Below, in pieces: positions 16,810 through 25,521 of a stretch of 64,000 nt of DNA. The position numbers and the translations under genes were made by a program. The DNA comes from an uncultured Dehalococcoidia bacterium (GTDB lineage Bacteria; Chloroflexota; Dehalococcoidia; Bin125), in contig CATQGW010000001.1 of assembly GCA_958295515.1 (NCBI GenBank), forward strand, positions 1,070,658 to 1,134,657. The letters run 5' to 3'. Positions within the stretch are counted from its first letter, which is position 1, and the number at the start of each line of letters is the position of its first letter. The notes beneath the pieces were generated by a model. That model saw only the letters and a program-made list of their open reading frames with translations. It had not been told where the DNA came from and did no database searches.

Positions 16810-17705
16810 GGCGGCGAAGGCGCAGACGGCGGCGGCGCAGGCGGCGATTGGGCGGCGTTCTGCGACGGTTCGTCGACCCAGAGACCTGCGGCCAGGCGGC
16901 GCTTCATCTCGTCCTGGATGATGCGGTAGGACCACCAGATGAGCAGGATGCGCAGCGGCGCGCCGATCGCCCGCGAGAGCCAGGGGTAGAGCGAGGGCTC
17001 CACCGCGTCGAGCAGCCAGACGCGGACGAAGCCCATGATCAGGTTTTCGACCGCGAAGGCGGCGGTGACCAGAATCAGCGTGCGATTATGCGCCGGTAAG
17101 GCGCGTCGGATGCGGGGAAATACCTCCCGAATGGCCATCCCCAGCAGCGGTTTGCGGATGAGCACGCTGACCGCGAAGATCGCGGCGACGACAAAGTCGC
17201 TGACCGGGTCGGAGGCGAGGAAGGCTTTGTCGCTTTCGAGGATCAGGCCGACGATCGAGCCGCCGGTGAAGATGACCAGGCTGAGCACCGCCAGCCAGAA
17301 GACCGCGCCGCGATCGGGCTGCACGCGGCGCTGGACGAAGAAGACGACGATCGCCGCACCCCAGGCAGCGCCGATCGCCGGGCGGGTGCCGGCCAGCTCG
17401 AGCACGATCACCCAGATGACGATGGGGAGAATGCTGAGCCCGACGCTGCGGTCGTACTCGGGGATTTTGCTGTGCCAGCGTTCGAGCCGCGTGTTCCAGG
17501 CTTCGAGGCGATCGTTGGTGCGCTCCAGACGTTCGAGGCGCAGCAGCCGCTTCTCCAGTTCGAGCAGTTGCTGGCGCTCGCGCTGGAGTTCGAGCGAACC
17601 TTCGCGCCCTTCTTGCAGACGCTCGATTTCACGCCGCCAGTCGCGCACCTCTTTGAGCTGGCGCTGGGTCCACTCGCGATCTTCGATCCGCGATCGCTCC
17701 GTCAC
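16797..17705 (-). CDS. Coiled-coil membrane protein (VC0807/DUF3159-like, tentative)
   Basis: A 302-residue protein from GTG 17705. Residues about 10-95 are a heptad-rich, highly charged helix (REIERLQEGREGSLELQRER and onward). About five to six hydrophobic segments follow from residue 110 (SVGLSILPIVIWVIVLELAG, GAVFWLAVLSLVIFTGG, and others), and the tail is Pro/Ala-rich. The membrane part resembles VC0807-type proteins, but I am unsure. An upstream open frame to 17867 is rejected because it would overrun the neighbouring gene, whose stop is 6 bp away. Confidence 0.6.
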   Translation of the reverse strand: MTERSRIEDREWTQRQLKEVRDWRREIERLQEGREGSLELQRERQQLLELEKRLLRLERLERTNDRLEAWNTRLERWHSKIPEYDRSVGLSILPIVIWVIVLELAGTRPAIGAAWGAAIVVFFVQRRVQPDRGAVFWLAVLSLVIFTGGSIVGLILESDKAFLASDPVSDFVVAAIFAVSVLIRKPLLGMAIREVFPRIRRALPAHNRTLILVTAAFAVENLIMGFVRVWLLDAVEPSLYPWLSRAIGAPLRILLIWWSYRIIQDEMKRRLAAGLWVDEPSQNAAQSPPAPPPSAPSPPQAK

Positions 17706-17710
17706 CGTTG

Positions 17711-18058
17711 TTAGTGCTTCCAGAGCGGGCTGGCGACGTTGATATCGACCTGGGCGGCGGACTCGGCGTCGCAGACGGCGCGGATCGTGACGGTCTGGGT
17801 GGCTTCCGCTTCGGGCGAAGAGCGGGGGTGCTGCTCGGGGTACCAGTTGACCTCGGCGATGCCCCACTCGTCGGAGTCGACGGTGCGCTGCGTGCCGCCG
17901 CTGCTGGCCAGCGTGCCGGGGCCCTCCTCGATGGTGAAGACCACGGGCGCGCCGGCCAGCGAGCCTTCGCGGCTGCTGATCGAGGCGGAGATCATCCGAT
18001 AGCCGACTTCGCCGCGGTCCGCCATCCGCACGCTGACCTCAATGGTGTCCTCGGGCAT
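17711..18058 (-). CDS. Small Ig-like (Big-type) protein
   Basis: A 115-residue beta-rich protein with the feel of a bacterial Ig-like domain: GAPVVFTIEEGPGTL, AEVNWYPEQH and TVTIRAVCDAES occur in the order seen in Big_1-type folds. ATG 18058 is preferred; a TTG lies just before it. There is no signal peptide. It sits 6 bp upstream of the coiled-coil membrane gene and is likely co-transcribed with it. Function unknown. Confidence 0.6.
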   Translation of the reverse strand: MPEDTIEVSVRMADRGEVGYRMISASISSREGSLAGAPVVFTIEEGPGTLASSGGTQRTVDSDEWGIAEVNWYPEQHPRSSPEAEATQTVTIRAVCDAESAAQVDINVASPLWKH

Positions 18059-18144
18059 CAACCGCCCCCTTCCATGCCTACGCAGGAGAGCGTATCAGCG
18101 CAGGCGCGGCTATCATCGCCGCAGCACACCGGGAGGTTGCCCCC

Positions 18145-19392
18145 ATGGTCCGACTCGACGATCTGCACCCCAACATGGCCGCGAATCTGCTCGCGCTGGA
18201 GCTGCCTCAGATTGAGCCGGCGGACTGGATTACGCCGCCGCCGCTGGCGGAGGCGACGGTGGCGCTGGTGACCACGGCCGGGCTGGCGCGGCGCGACGAC
18301 CGCCGCTTCACGCCCGGCGCGGTCGAGTACCGGCTGATCCCCGGCGACACGGACCCGGCGGACTTGCAGATGTCGCACTTCAGCGTGAACTTCGACCGCT
18401 CGGCGTTCCAGCAGGACTACAACGTGGCATTCCCGATTGATCGGCTGCGCGAGCTGGTTGAGGCCGGGGAGGTCGGCGCGGTTGCGCCGCACCATTACTC
18501 GTTCATGGGCGCGCTGCCCGACGCGACACGGCTGGAGCAGACCGGCGAAGAAGTCGGGCGACTGCTCAAGGAGGCGGGCGTCGACGCGGCGTTTCTGACA
18601 CCCGTTTGACCGTTCTGCACGCGCGCCGTGGGCGCGCTGTCGCACTACATCGAGCGGGCCGGGGTGGCCACGACGGGCGTCAGCCTGATCCGCGAGCACG
18701 TGGCGGGGATGACCGTCCCGCGTTCGCTCTGGGTGCCGTTCCCGCTCGGTCGCCCGATGGGGCCGGCCGATGACGCGGACTTCCAGCGCGATGTGCTGCG
18801 CTCCGGACTGGCACTGCTCAATTCGGCGACCGAGCCGACTGTCGCCGACTACGCGCACGACGCGCCGATGGGCGATCCGGCCGGCGAGTGGGCATGCGCC
18901 ATCGCGCTGCCCCAGCCGGAGCCGATCGACGACGCCGACGCGCTGGTGCAAGCGCTGCTTGACGAGGTGCGCGCGCTCGCACCCTGGTACGACGAGGGGC
19001 GGCGCAAGCGCGGCCGCAGCGCGGTCGGCGCGAGCGGCGTGGGCGCGGATCAGATCGAGCTGATGGCCGGCGAGCTGGTGCGTTTCGCCACCGGCACCGA
19101 GCAGGAGCCGAACGGCGAGGAGCCCAACTGGGCGCACGACCGGCCGGCGCGCTACAAGTACATCACCGACGATCTGCGCGCGTTCTACCACGAGGCGATG
19201 CTCGCGCAGCCCGGTTCGCAGCCGCGCGGCGACGCGGACCTGCACGGCTGGGTGTTCGGCCAGACGCAGCTCGGCGAGGTGATCCGGATGGCCGCCGATC
19301 GGGTGCAGGAGATGGGCGACCGACGGCTCGCGCCGCTGATCATCGGCCTCATCCCCGCCGGCTACCGCAGCCGCACGCTGCGCACCTGGTAG
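18145..19392 (+). CDS. GrdB/PrdB-like selenoprotein (glycine/betaine/proline reductase B family), TGA read as Sec
   Basis: One 415-residue gene interrupted by an in-frame TGA at 18607-18609 that is best read as selenocysteine, residue 155. The context TPV-U-PFCTRAVGALSHYIE has the U-x-x-C-T-R pattern of GrdB active sites, and Cys158 completes the redox pair. Coding continues in the same frame without a gap to 19392 with family-like sequence (GLIPAGYRSRTLRTW at the end). A 7-bp GC stem with a GUG loop lies 11 nt after the TGA, as expected for a bacterial SECIS. Classical GrdB acts in Stickland reductases. The GrdA/GrdE/PrdA partners are absent here, so this is a stand-alone redox member of unknown substrate. 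Naive gene calling would split it at the TGA. Confidence 0.85.
18607..18639 (+). promoter_or_regulatory. bSECIS-like hairpin directing selenocysteine insertion
   Basis: After the TGA at 18607-18609, GCGCGCC (18621-18627) pairs perfectly with GGCGCGC (18631-18637) around loop GTG (18628-18630). Bacterial SECIS elements sit just 3' of the UGA with a small apical loop containing G/U for SelB binding; size and distance fit. Confidence 0.75.
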
Positions 19393-19419
19393 CGCAACCG
19401 CCATCTGCGGCAGCTCTGC

Positions 19420-21024
19420 TTAAGCGCCGCGAGTGGGGCGCAGGGGGTCCCGTTCGTCCCAGCTGAGGGTGAACTCGACGCCCGCCGTTGCCAGATCGCC
19501 GCTCAAATCCTCGCCCGACGGCGTAACACCGTCTCCCAGCCAAAGCACGAAGGCGGAGAGGGCGGCAGCCAGCTCGAGCGGCGCGAAGGTGCAGTGGCCG
19601 GCGCGGCGAATGGCGCGGACGGCGAGGTTGCGGCCGTAGCCGGCGTCGTTCACAAGACGCTGGTAATCGCGATCCAGGTGGATCGGCGTGAAGAGGTCGC
19701 CCGTCGTTTTCAGGCAGAGCAGCGGAACCTCGAGGCGTCCACTCGGCACGCCCACGCCGGGATCGGCGCGTCGAGCCGCCGGCGATGCCACACGCGCGAC
19801 TTCCGTGTTGAGGCGCTCAAGATCCAGATCGACGCCCTCGGCGGCGTAGACGAACGCGGTCGTGTCCATCGGGATGGCGGCGGGCCCGAGCTCGATTTGC
19901 TCACCGGGAGCGAAGGGAGCGGCGGCGATCAGACTCGGCCAGACCAGCGCGCCGACCGCGAAGGAGGTGTCCCACTGCTCCGCAAAACCCTCGCGGAAAC
20001 CCCAACGCGGACCGCCGCTGAGCTGCTCGATCACGGCGGCGAACTGCTCGCCCGCCTCGCTCAGTTGTAGTTGTCCGGCGGCGTCGGTGTAGCCCAGCGG
20101 ACGCGCCCACTCGACCAGGCCGAGCGCGTCGCTGCGGGTTGGCGGCTCGCCAATGAACCAGAGCGCGAGCGTGTGCCAGGCGGCCAGATAGTCGGTCACC
20201 CAAACGTTGCCGAGCGCGCCGCAGAAGGCGATTGCGCCATCGATCTCGTCAGGGAATTCCTGCGCCATCAGTTGCGCGGTCGCGCCGCCCATCGAGCCGC
20301 CGATGCAGAATGTGCGGCGCGGCGCGCCGTAAAGCTCCGCGGCGCGATCCTTGACCAGCAGGAGATCGTCGACGCCAAGCCCCGGCACATAGCCGGGCGC
20401 GCGGTAGGTGCTGGTCGCCCAGGCCGTGCCGCCGGCCAGCAGCAGCTCGCGATCAGGCATTTCGAAGCTCAGCGTCTCGCTGGGACCGTCGCCCGCATCG
20501 TTCAAGCCGGTGAAGCCGTGCGCCCAGAGCACGAGGTCGCCGTTCCAGTCATCCGGCGCCTCGATGCGGTAGCCCGCGCCCTCGATCACTCCCCATTCGG
20601 CGCTCGCGCCCGGCAGCGGCGCGAACTCAGGGTCTTCGAGCGCGCAGTCCGTGCATTCCAGATCGGGCACAAGCCTCCGCCGCGCGGGCGGCTGCGCATC
20701 CGCGGCTGGTTGCTCCGGTGGTTGCGCAGGCGCACTCTGTTGTTGCGCGCTGGGCGGTTCGGGCGGCGTCTGCGCTGGCGGCGTCTGCTGGGCATCGGCG
20801 GGAGGTGCGGGCTGCGGATCGGGTGCAGCGGGTTGAAGTTCTGCTTGTGTTTGAGTCTGTGCGGGCGGTTCGGGCGGCGCGCTGCGCCGGCGCGGAACCG
20901 CCTGCGGCGGTTCCGTTTCGTCGGCGCAGCCGACCAACAACGCCGCCGCGCCGCCGACGGCGCAGCGGGCGAAGCGCTGCAACAGCGCGCGGCGGCTCAG
21001 CGTTCGATTGGACAAACCCACCAC
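19420..21024 (-). CDS. Exported alpha/beta-hydrolase lipoprotein
   Basis: A 534-residue protein. The N-terminus SRRALLQRF is a twin-arginine-like signal, followed by a hydrophobic stretch and lipobox LLVGC (Cys near 33). Residues about 35-120 are a Pro/Gln/Ala-rich linker. The catalytic domain has the nucleophile elbow GGSMGG near 242, and WAHGFTGLND near 167 is the oxyanion strand. A late RRAGHCTFAP carries the likely catalytic His. It resembles secreted tannase/feruloyl-esterase-like hydrolases. The substrate is unknown; the long low-complexity linker probably spans from the membrane anchor. Confidence 0.75.
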   Translation of the reverse strand: MVGLSNRTLSRRALLQRFARCAVGGAAALLVGCADETEPPQAVPRRRSAPPEPPAQTQTQAELQPAAPDPQPAPPADAQQTPPAQTPPEPPSAQQQSAPAQPPEQPAADAQPPARRRLVPDLECTDCALEDPEFAPLPGASAEWGVIEGAGYRIEAPDDWNGDLVLWAHGFTGLNDAGDGPSETLSFEMPDRELLLAGGTAWATSTYRAPGYVPGLGVDDLLLVKDRAAELYGAPRRTFCIGGSMGGATAQLMAQEFPDEIDGAIAFCGALGNVWVTDYLAAWHTLALWFIGEPPTRSDALGLVEWARPLGYTDAAGQLQLSEAGEQFAAVIEQLSGGPRWGFREGFAEQWDTSFAVGALVWPSLIAAAPFAPGEQIELGPAAIPMDTTAFVYAAEGVDLDLERLNTEVARVASPAARRADPGVGVPSGRLEVPLLCLKTTGDLFTPIHLDRDYQRLVNDAGYGRNLAVRAIRRAGHCTFAPLELAAALSAFVLWLGDGVTPSGEDLSGDLATAGVEFTLSWDERDPLRPTRGA

Positions 21025-21137
21025 GCGAGCTTATCGGCGCGTCATTGCGGCTCAGTCAATGCGCAGCTATGTTCGGCTCATCGGCGCAATTTCCAGGACA
21101 CGCTGCGCGAGCGGCAGGGAACGGTTGGGCGCAGCCC

Positions 21138-22391
21138 ATGAACATCCACGAATATCAGGCCAAACAGCTTCTCCGCGCGCGCGGCGTGCCCGTGCCCCAG
21201 GGCGATGCGGTCACCACGCTGCGCGATGCCCGGCGGCTCGTCCGCGAGCTGGGCGGCGGGGTCGTGATCAAAGCGCAGGTCCACGCCGGCGGGCGCGGCA
21301 AGGGGCGCGTCGTCTCCACCGCCGGGCGCACCGCCGCGATGTACAAGCGTCTCGAGGCCGATCCCGAAAAGGTTGAGGGCGCAGTCGTCGGCAACCGCCG
21401 CGGCGGCGTGCGGCTGGCGGATGGGATGGAAGAGGCGCTCGAAGAATTCCGCGCCCTCTCCAACCATTTTCTGGTCACCCACCAGACCGGGCCGGGCGGC
21501 GCGAAAATCTCCTCGGTGCTGATTGAACAGCAGACGAATATCGCCTCGGAGTACTACGCGGCGGTGCTGATCGACGGCAGCATCGGCAAGCCGGTGGTGG
21601 TGGCATCGACCGAAGGCGGGCAATCGATCGAGGAAGTGGCGGCGGAGAACCCGCGCGCGATCATCCGCCAGCCGGTCGATCCGGAGGAGGGCTTTCCCGC
21701 CTTCCGCGGGCGGCAGCTGGCGAAGCGCCTGCGCCTGCCCTCCTCGGCGATCCGCCCGGCCGGGCAGCTCTTCGCCGGGCTGTACCAAACGTTCGTCGAG
21801 ACCGACGCGACGCTGGCCGAGATCAACCCGTTCGTGCTGACCGGCGACGGCGGGATCATCGCGGTCGACGCCAAGCTGAACATCGACGACAACGCTGACT
21901 TCCGCCAGCCGCTGGACGAGCTGCGCGATCTGTCGCAGGAAGAGAAGATGGAGATCGAGGCCGAGCGGGCCGGGATCGGCTCCTACATCAAGCTCGACGG
22001 CAACATCGGCTGCATGGTCAACGGCGCGGGGCTGGCGATGGCCACGATGGACTCGATCATGCTGCACGGCGGCGAGCCGGCGAACTTCCTCGATATCGGC
22101 ACCGTCAACCGCGTGGAGCGGGTCATCGCGGCGCTGCGGATCATTCAGAAGGATCCGGACGTCAAGGCGATCCTGATCAACATCTTCGGCGGCTTGGCGC
22201 GTGTCGACATCGTCGCTGAGGGTGTCGTCGAGGCGGTCAAGAAGCTGCGGATCAAACAGCCGATCGTGGTGCGGCTGAACGGCTCGAACGTCGAGGAGGG
22301 GCGTAGGATCCTGCTGGAATCGGGGATCAGCGTCGAATCCGCCGAAGAGTTGGGCGAGGCGTCGCGTCTCGCCGTGGCAGCCGCCCGTTAG
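21138..22391 (+). CDS. sucC: Succinyl-CoA ligase beta subunit
   Basis: A 417-residue ATP-grasp subunit starting [12 protein letters not shown], the family N-terminus. It has [14 protein letters not shown] near 45, EINPFVLT near 233 (metal binding) and [10 protein letters not shown] near 350. It forms the ADP/GDP-forming succinate-CoA ligase with SucD, encoded 38 bp downstream, the substrate-level phosphorylation step of the TCA cycle. The open frame extends far upstream, but ATG 21138 matches the family start. Confidence 0.93.
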   Translation: MNIHEYQAKQLLRARGVPVPQGDAVTTLRDARRLVRELGGGVVIKAQVHAGGRGKGRVVSTAGRTAAMYKRLEADPEKVEGAVVGNRRGGVRLADGMEEALEEFRALSNHFLVTHQTGPGGAKISSVLIEQQTNIASEYYAAVLIDGSIGKPVVVASTEGGQSIEEVAAENPRAIIRQPVDPEEGFPAFRGRQLAKRLRLPSSAIRPAGQLFAGLYQTFVETDATLAEINPFVLTGDGGIIAVDAKLNIDDNADFRQPLDELRDLSQEEKMEIEAERAGIGSYIKLDGNIGCMVNGAGLAMATMDSIMLHGGEPANFLDIGTVNRVERVIAALRIIQKDPDVKAILINIFGGLARVDIVAEGVVEAVKKLRIKQPIVVRLNGSNVEEGRRILLESGISVESAEELGEASRLAVAAAR

Positions 22392-22429
22392 CGGGCCGGC
22401 GCAAAATCGAGAGAGCGGAGAGAGCGCAG

Positions 22430-23332
22430 ATGAGCATCCTTCTCAACCGCCGCACGCGGGTGATGATCCAGGGCCTCGGCACCGAGGGCCAGAATCAGAT
22501 CCGGCGCTCGCTGGCCTACAACACGAATGTGGTGGCGGGCGTACACCCCGGCTTCCGCGGCGGCAACAGCTTCGAGGGCTTTCCGGTCTTCCCTACCGTG
22601 CAGGACGCGGTGCGGCGCGCCAACGCCAACTGCTCGATCATCTACGTGCCGGCGCCCGGTGCGGCGGACGCGATCCTCGAAGCGGCGGACGCGCAGGTGC
22701 CGCTGGTGATCTGCATCACCGAGGGCGTGCCGATTCACGACATGGTGCGCGTGCGTCAGGCCCTGGCCAGCTCCAAGACGCGGCTGATTGGTCCCAACTG
22801 TCCTGGCGTCATTCACCCCGCCTCGCACTGCCGCGTGGGAATCATGCCCCCGGACATCTTCAAGGCCGGGCGGGTCGGCGTGGTCTCGCGCTCAGGCACA
22901 CTGGTCTACGAAGCGGTGGATCAGCTGACGCGGGCGGGGATCGGACAATCAACCTGCGTCGGCGTGGGCGGCGATCCGATCATCGGTACGCAGCAGGTCG
23001 AAGCGCTGCGGATGTTCAACAGCGATCCGGAGACCGACGCGGTGGTGCTGATCGGCGAGATCGGGGGGACAGCCGAGCAGGCCTCGGCGGCCTTCATCAA
23101 GCGCCGAATGAACAAGCCCGTAGTGGCGTTCGTCGCGGGCGCGACGGCGCCGCCGGGCCGGCGGATGGGTCACGCCGGCGCGATCATCGAGGGCAAGGAC
23201 GGCACTGCGGAGGCGAAGCTGGCCGCGCTGGAGGAAGCCGGCGCGGTGATCAGCCGCAGCCCCGCCGAGATCGGCAGCACGATGGCACGAGTGCTGCAAG
23301 AGCGCGGCCTCGACGCCGCGCTCGCGGACTAG
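22430..23332 (+). CDS. sucD: Succinyl-CoA ligase alpha subunit
   Basis: A 300-residue partner of SucC. The phosphohistidine is His248 in [12 protein letters not shown], and [11 protein letters not shown] and [13 protein letters not shown] are canonical. The CoA-binding region differs from the textbook form: QGLGTEGQ replaces QGFTGSQG, and VHPGFRGG replaces VTPGKGG. The enzyme is still clearly of this family; a related acid-CoA ligase such as malate-CoA ligase is a less likely alternative. Confidence 0.9.
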   Translation: MSILLNRRTRVMIQGLGTEGQNQIRRSLAYNTNVVAGVHPGFRGGNSFEGFPVFPTVQDAVRRANANCSIIYVPAPGAADAILEAADAQVPLVICITEGVPIHDMVRVRQALASSKTRLIGPNCPGVIHPASHCRVGIMPPDIFKAGRVGVVSRSGTLVYEAVDQLTRAGIGQSTCVGVGGDPIIGTQQVEALRMFNSDPETDAVVLIGEIGGTAEQASAAFIKRRMNKPVVAFVAGATAPPGRRMGHAGAIIEGKDGTAEAKLAALEEAGAVISRSPAEIGSTMARVLQERGLDAALAD

Positions 23333-23337
23333 CGGCA

Positions 23338-23568
23338 ATGTCTGAGCGGGATCCGGAAGATCCGCAAGACGAGCGCTCGATCGGCGACGCGCTGCAAGAG
23401 CGGCCCGGCGTGGCGGCAAGGGCGGGCGCGATCGCCCCGCTGATCGGCATCGCGCTGCTGCTGATTCTGGGGCTGACGGTCAATGTCTGGGTAGGCGTCG
23501 CCGTAGGTTTCGCAGCAACTCTGGTAGCGCTGCCGATCACCCTCTGGCTGCTGTCGCGCCGCCGTTGA
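23338..23568 (+). CDS. Small two-helix membrane protein
   Basis: A 76-residue protein: an acidic N-terminus of about 28 residues, then two hydrophobic helices (APLIGIALLLILGLTVNVWV and VAVGFAATLVALPITLWLL) and a basic end SRRR. It starts 6 bp after sucD, so it is co-transcribed. Function unknown. Confidence 0.6.
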   Translation: MSERDPEDPQDERSIGDALQERPGVAARAGAIAPLIGIALLLILGLTVNVWVGVAVGFAATLVALPITLWLLSRRR

Positions 23569-23662
23569 GCGTCGCGCGGGGATGCTTCGGCTGCTGCTGT
23601 GATACCGGCTAGCGATCGCTGGACGACATCCGTCTCCCAGCGCAAATCACTCGGCGCACACA

Positions 23663-23959
23663 ATGCAGGTTGAATTTCGCACCACGGCTCTCAAACGTCG
23701 GGCGTTCAGCAGACGCCGCGCGGTTCGTGCCTGGGGACCGGAAGTCGGGCCAGCCTACGTTGAGAGCATCGCGTTCCTGATCTCGGTGACCGACCTTGGC
23801 GAGCTGCGACTCCATCGACGGCTGCGGCTGCACGCGCTGAAAGGTCGGTGGCGCGGCAGCTGGGCAATCAACCTCACGGCCGCCTGGCGATTGATCTTTG
23901 AGCAAGACGAGGCGGCCAACGCTATCGTGATCACAGAAGTGACGGACTACCATGGTTGA
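23663..23959 (+). CDS. higB: HigB-type toxin (RelE superfamily)
   Basis: A 98-residue protein of the plasmid-maintenance killer/HigB family. It has the late block RGSWAINLTAAWRLIFEQDE followed by VITEVTDYHG, the conserved RelE-fold C-terminus. HigB toxins cut mRNA on the ribosome (family knowledge). It overlaps the antitoxin gene by 8 bp in the toxin-first order typical of higBA. Confidence 0.85.
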   Translation: MQVEFRTTALKRRAFSRRRAVRAWGPEVGPAYVESIAFLISVTDLGELRLHRRLRLHALKGRWRGSWAINLTAAWRLIFEQDEAANAIVITEVTDYHG

Positions 23960-24260
23960 ACTCGATATCGACTACACGCCCGATCATGCGCTCCATCCCG
24001 GGAAAGTGCTGCGGGAGGAGATCGAAGCCCGCGGGATTTCACCCACCGCGCTGGCGGCTGCGATGAACCAGCCGCGCGAGACGGTAGACGCGCTGCTGGC
24101 CGAGCGGCATCCGATCAACGACGATCTGGCCAAGGCGATCCAAGACGCACTCGGGCTCAACGCCCAGACATGGATCAACCTACAGGAACTGCACGACCAC
24201 ATCCTCGCGCTGATGGCGGCTGATCAACCAGCCGCGCAGATGCAGGCCGAAGCCGATTAG
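23952..24260 (+). CDS. higA: HigA-type antitoxin (Xre HTH)
   Basis: A 102-residue protein with the HigA N-terminus HPGKVLREEIEARGISPTALA and a helix-turn-helix (LAAAMNQPRETVDALLAER) near residues 31-50. It neutralises HigB and usually represses the operon. The 8-bp overlap with higB couples the pair. Confidence 0.88.
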   Translation: MVELDIDYTPDHALHPGKVLREEIEARGISPTALAAAMNQPRETVDALLAERHPINDDLAKAIQDALGLNAQTWINLQELHDHILALMAADQPAAQMQAEAD

Positions 24261-24284
24261 CCCACGCTCCGCCCGCCACGCCCG

Positions 24285-24434
24285 ATGAAGAAGCACATCA
24301 TCCTCGCCGAAATTGTGGCCGCCATTCTGGTGGCGGCGATCTTCGCCGTGGTCTGCGGGCGGGCGCGTGCAGATTTGGACGCGCCGACATTCGAGACCCC
24401 ACCGGCAGAGACGGTCGCCGCGGCCGATGCGTAA
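24285..24434 (+). CDS. Short membrane peptide (49 aa)
   Basis: A small frame from ATG 24285: MKKHIILAEIVAAILVAAIF, then CGRARADLDAP and an acidic tail. The single N-terminal hydrophobic helix after two lysines looks like a signal anchor or signal peptide. It lies 24 bp after higA; no clear ribosome-binding site is visible. It may be real or chance. Confidence 0.35.
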   Translation: MKKHIILAEIVAAILVAAIFAVVCGRARADLDAPTFETPPAETVAAADA

Positions 24435-24440
24435 ACAGCC

Positions 24441-25349
24441 CTAGTCGTCGCCGCCGGTGTCGCACTCGTGCTGCGGATCCGCGTCGGGCGCGAGATTGCG
24501 CTCTTCCTTGCCGTCGACTCCGGACGGATTGGCGAGGAACGTGACAATCTCCTCCATCGCGATCGGGCCGACATCGCCGTCGTCGAGAATCTTGGTGCCG
24601 TGCAAATCGGTTTCCAGCACCACCAGGCGTGAGGGCGCGACGGAGCGCTCGAAGAAGCGGTCCGAGTAGAGGTAGGCGCACCAGTTGCGCGCGCCGACGA
24701 TGTAGAGCTTGGGCACGCTGATCTCTTGCACGCTGCGCAGGCCGTCGAGCCGCTCCGAGCGGTAGTCCTCGGGCGGCGCGTTGGGGAACACGTTGGGGCT
24801 GGAGATCGCGCCGACGGCGACGAACTCATCGCGGTAGGCCGCCACCTGCATCAGGCTCGTGCCGCCGAAGCTCGCGCCGAAGCCGTACAACTCCCGCGCG
24901 CCCTCCGCGAGCGCGTAGTCGATCGCCGCCTCCCATTCGCGGTAGATGTCCGGGCCGTCGTCGATCTTGCGGTCGCTGACCACGCAGCGCGAGGCGCCGT
25001 GGCAGCGGAAATCCCAGCGCATCACGCGGTAGCCCTCCGCCAGCAGACGCTCCGTCAGCCGATTCCAGGTTTGCCGATTGGTCGGGTACATGTGCCCGAG
25101 CAGCACCCAGCGATCGCCGTCGCCCTCAACTTCCGCGACAAACGGCTGGCCGTCGCTGGAGGCCAGCACGAAGGCGTCGCTCTGCGTGCCCAGACCGAGC
25201 GGCACCGCGACCGCCAGCGCAACCACGATCGCGCCCAGCGCGGCGGCGGGCCCCAGCAGACGATGCGCCAGTGCCGCGCGCAGCAGCGCCAGGCCGGGCG
25301 CCGCCAGGCTGTTCAGCCGTTCACGCGATTCCTGCATTCGGCGCAGCAT
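24441..25349 (-). CDS. Alpha/beta hydrolase with N-terminal membrane anchor
   Basis: A 302-residue protein. Residues about 28-52 are hydrophobic (LLGPAAALGAIVVALAVAVP) and form an anchor. The hydrolase part has LLGHMYPTNRQTW near residue 83, DFRCHGAS near 112, the nucleophile elbow GFGASFGGT near 156 and ETDLHGTKI near 246 with the likely catalytic His. The mature part probably faces the outside. The substrate is unknown. Confidence 0.75.
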   Translation of the reverse strand: MLRRMQESRERLNSLAAPGLALLRAALAHRLLGPAAALGAIVVALAVAVPLGLGTQSDAFVLASSDGQPFVAEVEGDGDRWVLLGHMYPTNRQTWNRLTERLLAEGYRVMRWDFRCHGASRCVVSDRKIDDGPDIYREWEAAIDYALAEGARELYGFGASFGGTSLMQVAAYRDEFVAVGAISSPNVFPNAPPEDYRSERLDGLRSVQEISVPKLYIVGARNWCAYLYSDRFFERSVAPSRLVVLETDLHGTKILDDGDVGPIAMEEIVTFLANPSGVDGKEERNLAPDADPQHECDTGGDD

Positions 25350-25400
25350 TCGCGCAGGTTACCGCCTCTCTCGCCTGGCTTCGCTGCTACCCTCACTAGT

Positions 25401-25490
25401 GGAGGGTTCGCATAGTGGCCTAGTGCGCCCGCCTGCTAAGCGGGTTCCGGGGAGACTCGGTCGTGGGTTCGAATCCCACACCCTCCGCCA
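25401..25490 (+). tRNA. tRNA-Ser (anticodon GCT)
   Basis: The acceptor stem GGAGGGT pairs with ACCCTCC, with CCA encoded. Anticodon stem CCCGC/GCGGG encloses loop CTGCTAA, giving anticodon GCT. The long variable arm (TTCCGGGGAGACTCGGTC) is typical of serine tRNAs, and the T arm GTGGG-TTCGAAT-CCCAC is intact. Confidence 0.96.
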
Positions 25491-25521
25491 CCGACACCAC
25501 ACACTCCGCGAGGACGCGCCG

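Noticed and set aside
18145-18609. Reading the gene as a pseudogene or as two separate genes split at TGA 18607
   Set aside because: The frame continues immediately with family-like sequence, the UxxC motif fits GrdB, and a SECIS-like hairpin is present; selenocysteine is the simpler reading.
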